In this document: positions 1 to 7,347 of the stretch, piece after piece
How the letters are laid out: each line of letters opens with the position of its first letter
Position numbering within the stretch: position 1 is the first letter of the stretch
DNA from: Anaerolineae bacterium
GTDB taxonomy: Bacteria; Chloroflexota; Anaerolineae; Promineifilales; Promineifilaceae
Direction: 5' to 3'
DNA: 10,108 nucleotides
Assembly (NCBI GenBank): GCA_014879345.1
Contig: JACSSI010000119.1
Coordinates: 1 to 10,108, forward strand
The notes under the pieces: model-generated
Seen by the model: the letters and a program-made list of their open reading frames with translations, nothing else
Databases searched by the model: none
Told to the model about the DNA's origin: nothing
Translations under genes and position numbers: made by a program

Positions 1-1968
1 ATTTTCTTCAGCCACATCTCGCTGCTCTTGAGCTTCTGCTTCGGCAGTAGCCCGCAAATCGGCATCAGCCATGGCAGCTTCTTGAGCGGCAACGGCCGTT
101 GCCGCACTCTGTTCTGCTTCAATACGCAATTCCTCAGCAATACGGGCATTATTAGCGGCCGTCATCTCGTTTTGCTGGGCGACAGCGCCATTACGCGCCG
201 CCCAAAACGCAGCCACCATTGCTAACAAGAAGACAACCAACAGCGCCACCGCCAGACGTGCCAGGCGTTTAGCTGAACGAGAACTTTCTTCGGCCCGTTC
301 TCGCTCCGCTTCCGCGAGAGCGCGTGCCTGATCCAGTTCCCGTTGACGCACAGCTTCTTTCTCCGCCTGTTCTCTGTGAACGGCCGTTGCACTGGCATCA
401 ATAAACGCCTGTTCCAGCACATTTAAATCTGCATATTGCAGCGCTTCTTCCAAAAGCAAGCCGCGCAAAAGCAGTGAATCAGGTCGTCCGATTGCTTGCC
501 ACTGCTCGGTCGTCGTGGCTAAACGCAGCCGCTGCCGCTGTGCCACACGAGATTCTTCAATCCAGCCAACAAACCGGGGCCAGATACGAGCCAACGATTC
601 ATGTGCCAGCCCTACTTGATCATTTTCCGGTGTCGTGCCAGGGATCGAACGCAGCAAGCGAGCATCCTGTAACTTGGCAAGTATGCGTTCAAAGCGTTCC
701 AGAGGTACATCAATATCTTTATAAAGTTTGCCTCTTAAAATACGGTCAGCCGTGATTCGTCGTTCCACAGTGGGACGGACAATCCCCAGAAAAATCTTTT
801 TCGCAGTCTCTTGCCCTTCCGATGACAAACTATCATAAGAAGCGTCAGCACTATTGGCTAAGGCATCTTGCCCGCCGCCAATACGCCGGTAAGCCTCCCA
901 GGTCACGCGGTTGTGGTCTCGGTTTTCCCACAGTTTCAACAGCGTAAATTGCAGCAGCGGCAGTGCCGCCGATTTACCAAGCACCTCACCAATCATTTCA
1001 TCAACAAGATTGTCTTCAAATTTCAGGCCAACCAGTTCGGCCGGGTTCTCAATAACTTCCCGCATTTCGTTGGCTTTCATGGCCGTCACACGCACTTGTG
1101 CCTTTTCATACTCAGACTGCAAGGCGGGAATTTGCACCAATTGGCTCTCTAAATCAGCCCGCATGGTGATGATGACAGTGTGCCGCGTATTGGGCATTTG
1201 GATGAGATTGAGCAAGGTCAGAATAAAGGCACGTTGTTTGTGCTCATCTTCGCAAACGGTAAACAACTCTTCAAACTGGTCGATGACCAAAACGGCCGGT
1301 TCCGAGCCATCCTGGTCAATCAAATTCACCAAATAGGTGGAATCTGCTTCGCTGCGAACTTTGACAGCTTCTAGCCACTGCTCTGAGTCAATATCTTTAG
1401 GCTTGAGCACATAAGCCAGGCTGGCTTGCGGATCAGCACCAGGGATGACGGGAGGATAATAGCGCCAAGTTTTGCTGCCATGCAGGGCGCCCTCTTTCAT
1501 TCTGGGGACCAAACCAGCTTGAGCCACAGATGATTTACCGCTGCCAGATGGCCCCACGATGGCTAAGAAGCGACTGTATTTCAGCTTTTCAATCATTTCC
1601 GCAATCAAGGAATTGCGGCCAAAAAAGAGCGCGTGTTGGGTAACGCTGAATGTTTGCAACCCAAGATAGGGGCATAAGGAATCGTCTAGTTCGGGAGCAA
1701 GGGAGGGATCGTAAGCCACCAGGGTGGTTTCAGAAGCTTTGCGCCTGGCATGGTACAGTTCATTACCCCAATAATCAACAAGGTTTTGTGCCTGCCAGCG
1801 ATCGCTGCGTGCGTCTAGTAAAATACCAGTAGCTACCCCGCGCTGCACGAATATATCAACTTCATCTAGGAATTCAGTAGTTTGTCCATCTTTGCCGCGA
1901 CGTTCTAGTAGTTTACGGTGATTACTGCGAAGTGCCGTCAGCGATGTAAACGGCTCGATTTGTTCCAT
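1..1968 (-). CDS. nSTAND1-type NTPase with membrane segment, partial (C-terminus off window)
   Basis: Reading right to left from ATG at 1968, the frame is open for 656 codons to the window edge. An AGGAGA ribosome site (1979-1984) lies 10 nt upstream of the ATG. Residues 1-~95 form a helical N-terminal domain. CPYLGLQTF (~101-109) and FFGR then open a STAND NTPase: Walker A GPSGSGKSS at 139-147 (K145), Walker B VLVIDQFEEL with D230, then ITMRADLESQL, a winged-helix-like stretch and HESLARIWPR, all hallmarks of the nSTAND1 group. A charged coiled coil (~520-567) leads into one hydrophobic segment (~569-590) and an Ala/Glu/Gln-rich stalk that continues off the edge. In this family the stalk normally precedes WD40 repeats, which would lie outside the window. 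Such proteins act as ATP-driven signalling or conflict switches; the trigger and effector here are unknown. The gene is divergent from the phosphatase gene. Confidence 0.9.
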   Translation of the reverse strand, partial: MEQIEPFTSLTALRSNHRKLLERRGKDGQTTEFLDEVDIFVQRGVATGILLDARSDRWQAQNLVDYWGNELYHARRKASETTLVAYDPSLAPELDDSLCPYLGLQTFSVTQHALFFGRNSLIAEMIEKLKYSRFLAIVGPSGSGKSSVAQAGLVPRMKEGALHGSKTWRYYPPVIPGADPQASLAYVLKPKDIDSEQWLEAVKVRSEADSTYLVNLIDQDGSEPAVLVIDQFEELFTVCEDEHKQRAFILTLLNLIQMPNTRHTVIITMRADLESQLVQIPALQSEYEKAQVRVTAMKANEMREVIENPAELVGLKFEDNLVDEMIGEVLGKSAALPLLQFTLLKLWENRDHNRVTWEAYRRIGGGQDALANSADASYDSLSSEGQETAKKIFLGIVRPTVERRITADRILRGKLYKDIDVPLERFERILAKLQDARLLRSIPGTTPENDQVGLAHESLARIWPRFVGWIEESRVAQRQRLRLATTTEQWQAIGRPDSLLLRGLLLEEALQYADLNVLEQAFIDASATAVHREQAEKEAVRQRELDQARALAEAERERAEESSRSAKRLARLAVALLVVFLLAMVAAFWAARNGAVAQQNEMTAANNARIAEELRIEAEQSAATAVAAQEAAMADADLRATAEAEAQEQRDVAEEN

Positions 1969-2006
1969 AAACAGCGTTTCTCCTGACCTGCTGCCAAGAT
2001 ATTGAA

Positions 2007-2056
2007 GGTACCGCGATTTTTTGAACCGCTATTAAGCCAACTTTTCGCGGTTTACC
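2007..2056. repeat. imperfect inverted repeat in the divergent intergenic region
   Basis: GGTACCGCGA (2007-2016) can pair with TCGCGGTTTACC (2045-2056), giving 10 base pairs with a 2-nt bulge and a 28-nt loop. It lies in the presumed leader of the STAND gene, between the candidate promoter and the ribosome site, so it could be an operator or a leader hairpin. The rest of 1969-2266 (298 bp) holds no convincing gene. On the plus strand only weak promoter-like matches (TTGGTA near 2176, CATTAT near 2199) precede the phosphatase gene. Confidence 0.35.
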
Positions 2057-2124
2057 TGCTGTATGTCTACTCCTGGCAGTGGCTGTGCCGGTATGCACAC
2101 AACGACAGAATCATACGGCAATCA

Positions 2125-2153
2125 ATGCTAAACATCAACCTTTTTACTATCAA
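2125..2153 (-). promoter_or_regulatory. possible sigma70-type promoter for the STAND gene
   Basis: On the minus strand, TTGATA (2153-2148) and TAGCAT (2130-2125) are separated by exactly 17 nt. They match the -35 and -10 consensus at 5/6 and 4/6 positions. The leader to the ATG at 1968 would be about 150 nt and would contain the hairpin at 2007-2056. This is a pattern match only; AT-rich intergenic DNA gives such matches by chance. Confidence 0.3.
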
Positions 2154-2266
2154 CCATTCACAATTCACCTATGTTTTGGTAAACTGGCAACCTTTATTCA
2201 TTATCAGGCTGTTCATGGGGATTTGATGTCTTTTGCCTGATCAATTTCGGAAGGAAATGTAGTCGT

Positions 2267-2905
2267 ATGCCAGTTGTCTGGTTTATTCGTCACGGAGAGA
2301 GCGAGTCAAACGCCAATCTCAAAACAACACACCCCGCTGAATCTGCTTTGACTGCGCAGGGATATGAAGAAGCGATTAAAGTACCTCCGGTCATCACGCA
2401 GCAGCCTGATTTGATTGTGGTTTCTCCCTATTTGCGTGCCAGGCAAACGGCCGTTCCCACCATCGAAAAGTTCCCCAATACAGCCGTTGAAACCTGGCCG
2501 GTTGAAGAATTCACCTACCTCCACCCTGGCGAATATGAAGACACAACCGGAGCCGAACGCTGGCCAGCTGCCAAAGCATACTGGGAAGGAAACGACCCCC
2601 AGTTGAAGCATGGCGGCGCTGGCGAATCTTTTGTTGAACTCATGGTTCGCGTGCAGGCTCTGCAAACCCGACTGGCGCAGCATCCGGCTGATTTTATCGT
2701 TATGTTTAGTCATGGCCTGTTTCTACGGGCTGTTTTACACAGCAACATCGTGGGGTCATATGAAGCCACAGCCTTGCAAATGGAACGATACCGCCACTTT
2801 GTTTGGGCTGTGCATATGCCGAACTGCGCCATTCTTAAAGCCACCATCGCTGCCAACGGCCGTTTCACTTTCTCCGGCTACGATACCATCCATCTGACAG
2901 ATTAA
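2267..2905 (+). CDS. histidine phosphatase superfamily (phosphoglycerate mutase-like) protein
   Basis: The 212-residue length suits a single histidine-phosphatase domain. The signature IRHGES places the phospho-accepting His at residue 9 next to R8. VVSPYLRARQTA supplies the second phosphate-pocket Arg (R57). An acidic pair near E80/E81 fits the proton donor region, and FSHG gives the second catalytic His (H149). The family removes phosphate from small metabolites or from phosphoproteins through a phosphohistidine intermediate; the substrate cannot be told from sequence. The protein is cytoplasmic, with no signal peptide or membrane segment. Start: ATG at 2267 with AAGGAA at 2251-2256, 10 nt upstream. 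The gene ends 14 nt before the FHA gene, whose ribosome site overlaps this stop codon, so the two are probably co-transcribed. Two AACGGCCGTT copies lie inside (2446, 2855), encoding TAV and NGR. Confidence 0.9.
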   Translation: MPVVWFIRHGESESNANLKTTHPAESALTAQGYEEAIKVPPVITQQPDLIVVSPYLRARQTAVPTIEKFPNTAVETWPVEEFTYLHPGEYEDTTGAERWPAAKAYWEGNDPQLKHGGAGESFVELMVRVQALQTRLAQHPADFIVMFSHGLFLRAVLHSNIVGSYEATALQMERYRHFVWAVHMPNCAILKATIAANGRFTFSGYDTIHLTD

Positions 2906-2919
2906 GGACCTGAACAGCT

Positions 2920-5712
2920 ATGTCCTATGGTTCTCTCACCCTCCAACTACCCAACGGCGAAACGGCCGTTGTGGACCTGACCATCTCAGAAGTTGTACTC
3001 GGCCGGTCGCGGCAGGCCACCATACACCTGAATGACGACCTCGTGTCCAAACGCCATGCACGCCTCACCGTCAAGCCAGATGGGGTATGGCTGGAAGATT
3101 TAGCTGCCACAAACGGCACTTTCATCGACGGCGAACAAATTGCCGCCCATCAACCCATACAAATCCGCCCTGGGCAAACCGTGCAAATCGGAGACACCCT
3201 GTTTCAATATGCCCCACCCTATGTGGCTCTGAATGCCGCCAAACCGATTGAATTTGAAGCACCACCGGCCACCATATATAAAAAAAGAGAAGCTGCCGAG
3301 CCTGCCTGGCGCAAACCGCTCATCCTCATCATTGCAGGACTGATGATCGTGCTGCTGTGCGGCCTCATCACCTTTTCTGCCTGGTGGTTCAGCGCAGGGC
3401 GCAAGGCTGGCAGCGAGGGTATGCCCGCCAACGGGGTTCCCCTGACAGGCACGGTGGTGCTGGAAGCCTGCCCGGAACTGCCCATGACGGCCGTTTCCCC
3501 TGAAAATGCCGCCTATCAACTGATTCCTTTCCTCGACTTGCCCTTTGCTTACGGCAGCACGCCTGCCACCTTCCGCCAGGCGATGCAGCGCACACAAGCT
3601 GGTGGGCGTGTGAACGGCTTCTTCGACCATCTGTACCCGCTCTATCCCTCACCGCGCCAGCCGGGCGCAGTTTTTGGACTGGAACCAGCAGAACCCCTCG
3701 TTGGCGAACACACCCTGCTCTTCACCGGCCAGCTCAACAACACAGATAATTTTAGCGGCCACCCCGGCTACGATTTTGCCCCTGAAGACCCGCGCCAAAC
3801 GACAACGGCCGTTTTGGCCGCAGCCAATGGCATCATCACCGAAGTCGGCACAGACGAATCGGGCGCCAACTACGTCAAACTGGTGCACATGGTGCAAGAC
3901 GTGGGCAGTTTCCAGACCATTTACTGGCATCTGGAACCAGACCAGTTCTTTGCCCAAACCAACGCTAAAATTGGCGAATCGGTCCTGGCCGGTACACGGC
4001 TGGGTACGATGGGTAACAGCGGCTGGGGGCCAGGTATCCAACTGCATTTTGAAGTACGTTATGATGGAGATGGAAACGGCCGTTTTACCCTGGACGAAGC
4101 CATCGACCCCTTTGCCTATTTACCCAGCCCCGCCTATCCCCAAGACCCCTGGAGCCAAACCACCACCTTCACAAACGGCCGTGGCGAGCCATACAGCCAC
4201 ACCGGGCAGCCCAGCCGGTATCTATGGCGTTACACCAACGGCATTTTGGCGCAGGTAGGCGAACATGGCGGTGGTCTCATCCAGGGGCAGGTAGACACCG
4301 GCCTGAACCAGACAAGTTTGTGTGCGCCAGCAGGCAGTTTACCGGCGGGAGGAACCGTAGCCCTGGCCTGGGCACCTGATCCGGTTGACGTGCCAGAGCG
4401 CAGCGGCGTTGGCTTAAGCTGCCAACTGAGTGTGACTGGCAGCAGCGGCGAACAAGTCACACAGTTTGCCCAGCCAGTGCGCCTGGAAATACCGCTAAAC
4501 GCTGCCGATTTAAGCCAGGTTCGTGCCGAAACCCTCGCCATCTACTGGCAAGATGCGGCCGGCGAAACGTGGCAAGCACTGCCCACCTTGATTGACGAAA
4601 CCCAAAACATCGCCGCCGTAAACATAAATCGACCGGGGGCTTGTGCCTTACTGGGCGAACCCACAGCCGACACAGCCGCACCCGTTTCCACCATCGACGT
4701 CACTGGCGCAACTGGCGTCGGCGATGCCTGGTATGAAGCCGTCACCATCACCATTAACAGCAGCGAAGATGCCGCCCAAATTGAATACAGCCTGGATGCA
4801 GGCGCGACCTGGCAGCGCTACACCGCCCCGTTTACGCTCGAACCAAATGGTGAACCCCTGCCACCGCGCAGCGAACCCGTGGAAGATTTTGGCAGTGGCC
4901 CAGGCCACTTTCTGGTTTTGGCAGCCGCCACCGATAATGACGGCAACCGGGAAAATCCCCCCGCTTTCCGCCACATTATTATTGACCCGTCTAAAAATCC
5001 AGCCAACGCTGGTGAAGCCACGCCCACCCCAACGCCGCCATCGGAAACAGATGGTGCCTGCGCTCCGACGATAACGGTGTTGGCCGAGTTCGGTGTCAAT
5101 GTGCGCCGTGGGCCAGGTTTGGAGTATGGCATCGTCACTACCCTGCCTCAAGGTGATACTGCGCCTATTATTGGCCGCAATCAAACAGGTAGTTGGTGGC
5201 GGTTAGACCTGGATGTGGGTACGAGTGCTGAGTATTGGGTTTCTGATGATGTGGTTGACGCGGCTTGTGCGGCTGAGGTGCCGGTGGTAGCAGCACCCCC
5301 ACTGCCGACAGCCACGCCCACTTCAACGCCTACGGCCACCTCCACCCCCATGCCGACAGCGACGCCCACGGCTACACCAACCGCCACGCCCACTGGCGAC
5401 CCGGATGGGTTAGCACCGGTTGTGACAGTTGGGCACGCACCTACTACACCTGATGAAAGCGAGACGGTGGCGTTCACGGCACAAGCTTCAGATAAGAGCG
5501 GCGTAGTGCGGATTGAAGTTTGGGTGCAGGCACCTGGGGAAACGGATTTGGTGCGGCGCAAGGTGTGTGAGGATGTGACGGTGTGTTTGTATCAGGCTGG
5601 GCCTTATTCTGCTGGTGACGGTGAGTATCGGGCGTTTGCCTGGGATGCGGCAGGTAATCAGGGGGTAACGGCCGTTATGCCCTTCACTGTTATCGCGTCA
5701 TCCTATCCCTAA
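2920..5712 (+). CDS. FHA domain - transmembrane - LytM/M23 - Ig-like - SH3 envelope protein
   Basis: A 930-residue mosaic. Residues 1-~98 are an FHA phosphothreonine-binding domain (GRS at 28-30, SKRH at 43-46, NGTFIDG at 65-71). A single membrane helix (~133-157) follows Lys/Arg-rich residues, giving an FHA-in, rest-out topology. The exported part has a LytM/M23 domain (~263-400): HPGYD with H281 and D285, YWHL with H337, and QLHFEVR with H376. A calcium-loop-like stretch follows (382-393). Beta-rich segments come next, including a chitobiase-C-like Ig module (~598-690), then an SH3b domain (VNVRRGPG, ~718-780), a Pro/Thr linker (795-825) and a final Ig-like domain (~830-930). The M23 domain has Gln374 where active peptidases have His, so it may bind rather than cut peptidoglycan. 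Start: ATG at 2920 with AAGGA at 2904-2908. The name is by domain only. Confidence 0.88.
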   Translation: MSYGSLTLQLPNGETAVVDLTISEVVLGRSRQATIHLNDDLVSKRHARLTVKPDGVWLEDLAATNGTFIDGEQIAAHQPIQIRPGQTVQIGDTLFQYAPPYVALNAAKPIEFEAPPATIYKKREAAEPAWRKPLILIIAGLMIVLLCGLITFSAWWFSAGRKAGSEGMPANGVPLTGTVVLEACPELPMTAVSPENAAYQLIPFLDLPFAYGSTPATFRQAMQRTQAGGRVNGFFDHLYPLYPSPRQPGAVFGLEPAEPLVGEHTLLFTGQLNNTDNFSGHPGYDFAPEDPRQTTTAVLAAANGIITEVGTDESGANYVKLVHMVQDVGSFQTIYWHLEPDQFFAQTNAKIGESVLAGTRLGTMGNSGWGPGIQLHFEVRYDGDGNGRFTLDEAIDPFAYLPSPAYPQDPWSQTTTFTNGRGEPYSHTGQPSRYLWRYTNGILAQVGEHGGGLIQGQVDTGLNQTSLCAPAGSLPAGGTVALAWAPDPVDVPERSGVGLSCQLSVTGSSGEQVTQFAQPVRLEIPLNAADLSQVRAETLAIYWQDAAGETWQALPTLIDETQNIAAVNINRPGACALLGEPTADTAAPVSTIDVTGATGVGDAWYEAVTITINSSEDAAQIEYSLDAGATWQRYTAPFTLEPNGEPLPPRSEPVEDFGSGPGHFLVLAAATDNDGNRENPPAFRHIIIDPSKNPANAGEATPTPTPPSETDGACAPTITVLAEFGVNVRRGPGLEYGIVTTLPQGDTAPIIGRNQTGSWWRLDLDVGTSAEYWVSDDVVDAACAAEVPVVAAPPLPTATPTSTPTATSTPMPTATPTATPTATPTGDPDGLAPVVTVGHAPTTPDESETVAFTAQASDKSGVVRIEVWVQAPGETDLVRRKVCEDVTVCLYQAGPYSAGDGEYRAFAWDAAGNQGVTAVMPFTVIASSYP
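5302..5394 (+). repeat. Pro/Thr-encoding low-complexity repeat (linker)
   Basis: Degenerate ACGCCCAC/ACGGCNAC units encode a TPTAT-type linker between the SH3 domain and the last Ig-like domain of the FHA/M23 protein. Such linkers are flexible and often wall-spanning or glycosylated in secreted bacterial proteins. The tract can be expected to vary in length between strains. Confidence 0.8.
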
Positions 5713-5753
5713 TCTCAGGCGCAACGCGCTTTAAAATTTGTCACGCCACAGGG

Positions 5754-5782
5754 TAGAAATGTCTGCCTAAAAGCGTTACAAT
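5754..5782 (+). promoter_or_regulatory. weak candidate promoter before the three-gene module
   Basis: TAGAAA (5754-5759) and TACAAT (5777-5782) are spaced 17 nt apart in the 114-bp gap between the FHA gene and the next gene. They match the -35 and -10 consensus at 4/6 and 5/6 positions. If real, the leader to the GTG start would be short (~38 nt). No terminator with a T-run was seen in this gap, so read-through from the FHA gene is equally possible. Confidence 0.25.
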
Positions 5783-5826
5783 CTTTTTGTGCTTCCGAAT
5801 TTAAACCCAAAATAGGAGAGTGAAAC

Positions 5827-6231
5827 GTGGCTGAAGAAACGAAATCAAGCTTTGATAAGCTATATGAGAAGATTGAGAATGCTGTCAGTGATCTGACGAC
5901 GCTGAAGGTGATAACGGCCGTTGGTGATGTAGATGTCAGCCAAACGGCCGTTGACCAGAACGGCAAAAAGCAAACCACTCGAGGTGAAACCTACCAGAAC
6001 GCCAAAGCCATCCTGAGCACCATCGACCTGATTGATGGTGATATCAGCACCGTCATGGACGAAGCCTTTGTCAATGACCCCGCTTATGCCAGCATCCGTG
6101 ATGAACATTTGAACCGCCTGCAAAATGCCCAGGACATCGTCGATAAGAATATAAAAACCTTGCTGGGCATGGTCAAAACCGTCGGCGACATCCTCAAAGA
6201 AATTAACACCCAAAAAGCCAGTCAACCTTAA
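5827..6231 (+). CDS. uncharacterised small protein with DGD motif (module gene 1)
   Basis: 134 residues, function not recognised. The start is GTG at 5827, supported by a strong AGGAGAG site (5814-5820) with 6-nt spacing; no better ATG exists. The protein is soluble: a helical N-terminus, a strand-like segment DLTTLKVITAVGD (22-34), a polar loop, then STIDLIDGDIST (64-75) and a long C-terminal helical stretch with H94. The segment around D70-G71-D72 to H94 aligns without gaps to parts of the next two gene products, including the Asp-to-His spacing with the 332-residue protein. I recall other short uncharacterised proteins of this general shape in Chloroflexota but cannot name a family. Two palindrome copies (5913, 5943) lie only 30 nt apart and encode ITAV and QTAV. 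It is probably in one operon with the following two genes. Confidence 0.8.
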   Translation: MAEETKSSFDKLYEKIENAVSDLTTLKVITAVGDVDVSQTAVDQNGKKQTTRGETYQNAKAILSTIDLIDGDISTVMDEAFVNDPAYASIRDEHLNRLQNAQDIVDKNIKTLLGMVKTVGDILKEINTQKASQP

Positions 6232-6256
6232 TGATTAATGGTTGAATAACTTAATT

Positions 6257-6333
6257 GTTGAATTGTTAATGGAGCCTGCTTGCTGCATACCCATTAACAA
6301 TTCAACCGTTCAACAATTCAAAAATTAATTGTT
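6257..6333. repeat. inverted repeats with alternative pairings upstream of module gene 2
   Basis: A perfect 16-bp inverted repeat (6257-6272 with 6291-6306, 18-nt loop) fills the gap between module genes 1 and 2. The AACAATTCAA core of its right arm recurs at 6312-6321, so the left arm can pair with either copy. The second copy can also pair over 7 bp with AATTGTT at 6327-6333, three bases before the GGAGG ribosome site. There is no T-run, so this is not a classical terminator. TTAATTGTT occurs as a 9-bp direct repeat at 6251-6259 and 6325-6333, which could be chance in this AT-rich tract or the trace of a small insertion. Confidence 0.75.
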
Positions 6334-6346
6334 ATGGAGGCCGTTC

Positions 6347-7345
6347 ATGGCAGATAAAGACCCGGGCAGCACCCTTTCAACCGTTTCCGACCAGTTCACC
6401 AACATCGCCCAAGACCTCTTTAACATTGAGGTCAACATTATCTTGCGAAATAATATCACCGCGCAGAAAATGCCTAATCCCAGGCATGCCTTGCTCGACA
6501 TCGGCAAAGAGTATTGCAAGGCGTTGGATGAGATGGAAGTATGGCGGCGGCATTATTACAGCCAAAAATCTGAAGAGCAAGCACAGCCGTCTGATGATGC
6601 GCTATTTGAAGTCATGCGGCGTGAGTTTGGTTATCTGACAGAAGATGAAGGCAGTGCTCAAAATATTGATATGGCAAATTATGAGCGACGAGTGTCCCAT
6701 AATGTCAGTGATGAACTGGGTGGGTTTGATGCCTTTGACGTGCTTCGCAATTGGGCTGACAGCTTTATGGATGACCTGGCAAAAGATATTTATCTCAGTC
6801 CCGAGCAGTTATCTATCTTGCCCCGCATCAAGGATAACGCTGATCTCATTAAGGGGATGTACAGCTCCATCTGCCGTCGAGATCCCGTGTTGAATGACCC
6901 GAAAAAACCGCCTGAAAAAAATCTGGCTAAACGGCTGGAACTGATGCCCGAAGACAAAATGAATCCTAACACGGTTGTTAAACTGAGTAAGGAAATTGAT
7001 CCTGCCCATACGATTGATTTGACGAATGAGTACACACGCTCAGATTTGGTGAACAAAGCTGGCATCCAGCCGCTGCCTTTGCGTGATTCAGAAATGGTGA
7101 TGATACGCAAGGTGTGGGAACTGGGTACAGAGGTCATTGCTATGCAGACGATTGTGCAGGTAGATGGGGATGTGATTACGCGGCTCAATCCGATTTATTT
7201 AGACGAGACTACCTATCCCAGATTGCATGATTACCACAATAAAGGGGTTAACATTGCTTTAGAGCATTGGTCTAGTTTGGTGAATGTGGCGAAGGAACTG
7301 ATTATTGCTACCGCAAGGGGCATTTCAGGCAGGTTGAGCGAATAA
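6347..7345 (+). CDS. uncharacterised 332-residue protein with DGD motif (module gene 2)
   Basis: Function not recognised. The start is ATG at 6347, six bases after GGAGG (6336-6340); an in-frame TTG at 6329 would sit upstream of that site and is not used here. The protein is hydrophilic, with no signal peptide or membrane helix. An N-terminal segment DLFNIEVNI (23-31) resembles DLTTLKVIT in gene 1. A long, mainly helical and charged middle part (~45-260) has no counterpart in its neighbours. The C-terminal part holds TIVQVDGDVIT (268-278), then H294 and H297 in a helical stretch, matching the neighbours' motif. It reads like the gene 1 fold with about 200 residues inserted. The 5' portion is C-rich and the 3' portion G/T-rich in third positions. 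Stop TAA is 2 nt before the next ATG, so translational coupling is likely. Confidence 0.82.
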   Translation: MADKDPGSTLSTVSDQFTNIAQDLFNIEVNIILRNNITAQKMPNPRHALLDIGKEYCKALDEMEVWRRHYYSQKSEEQAQPSDDALFEVMRREFGYLTEDEGSAQNIDMANYERRVSHNVSDELGGFDAFDVLRNWADSFMDDLAKDIYLSPEQLSILPRIKDNADLIKGMYSSICRRDPVLNDPKKPPEKNLAKRLELMPEDKMNPNTVVKLSKEIDPAHTIDLTNEYTRSDLVNKAGIQPLPLRDSEMVMIRKVWELGTEVIAMQTIVQVDGDVITRLNPIYLDETTYPRLHDYHNKGVNIALEHWSSLVNVAKELIIATARGISGRLSE

Positions 7346-7347
7346 GT

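Noticed and set aside
868..1374. Plus-strand open frames of 64-141 codons opposite the STAND gene
   Set aside because: The minus-strand frame carries clear Walker motifs and other family signatures throughout, so these are antisense shadows.
2002..2226. 74-codon plus-strand open frame in the divergent intergenic region
   Set aside because: No ribosome site of note, no recognisable protein features, and it overlaps the hairpin and the candidate minus-strand promoter. It looks like chance.
3100..5561. Minus-strand open frames up to 178 codons inside the FHA/M23 gene
   Set aside because: They mirror a well-supported domain-rich gene, and several have low-complexity products produced by the Pro/Thr repeats read backwards.
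6251..6333. Second MITE with a 9-bp target duplication (TTAATTGTT on both sides)
   Set aside because: The inverted repeats are not placed symmetrically inside the direct repeat, and the tract is AT-rich with several overlapping copies of the same word, so the direct repeat may be chance. Kept only as a repeat.
6329..6346. Earlier TTG start for module gene 2, adding six residues
   Set aside because: The GGAGG site at 6336-6340 lies after that TTG and is ideally spaced for ATG at 6347.
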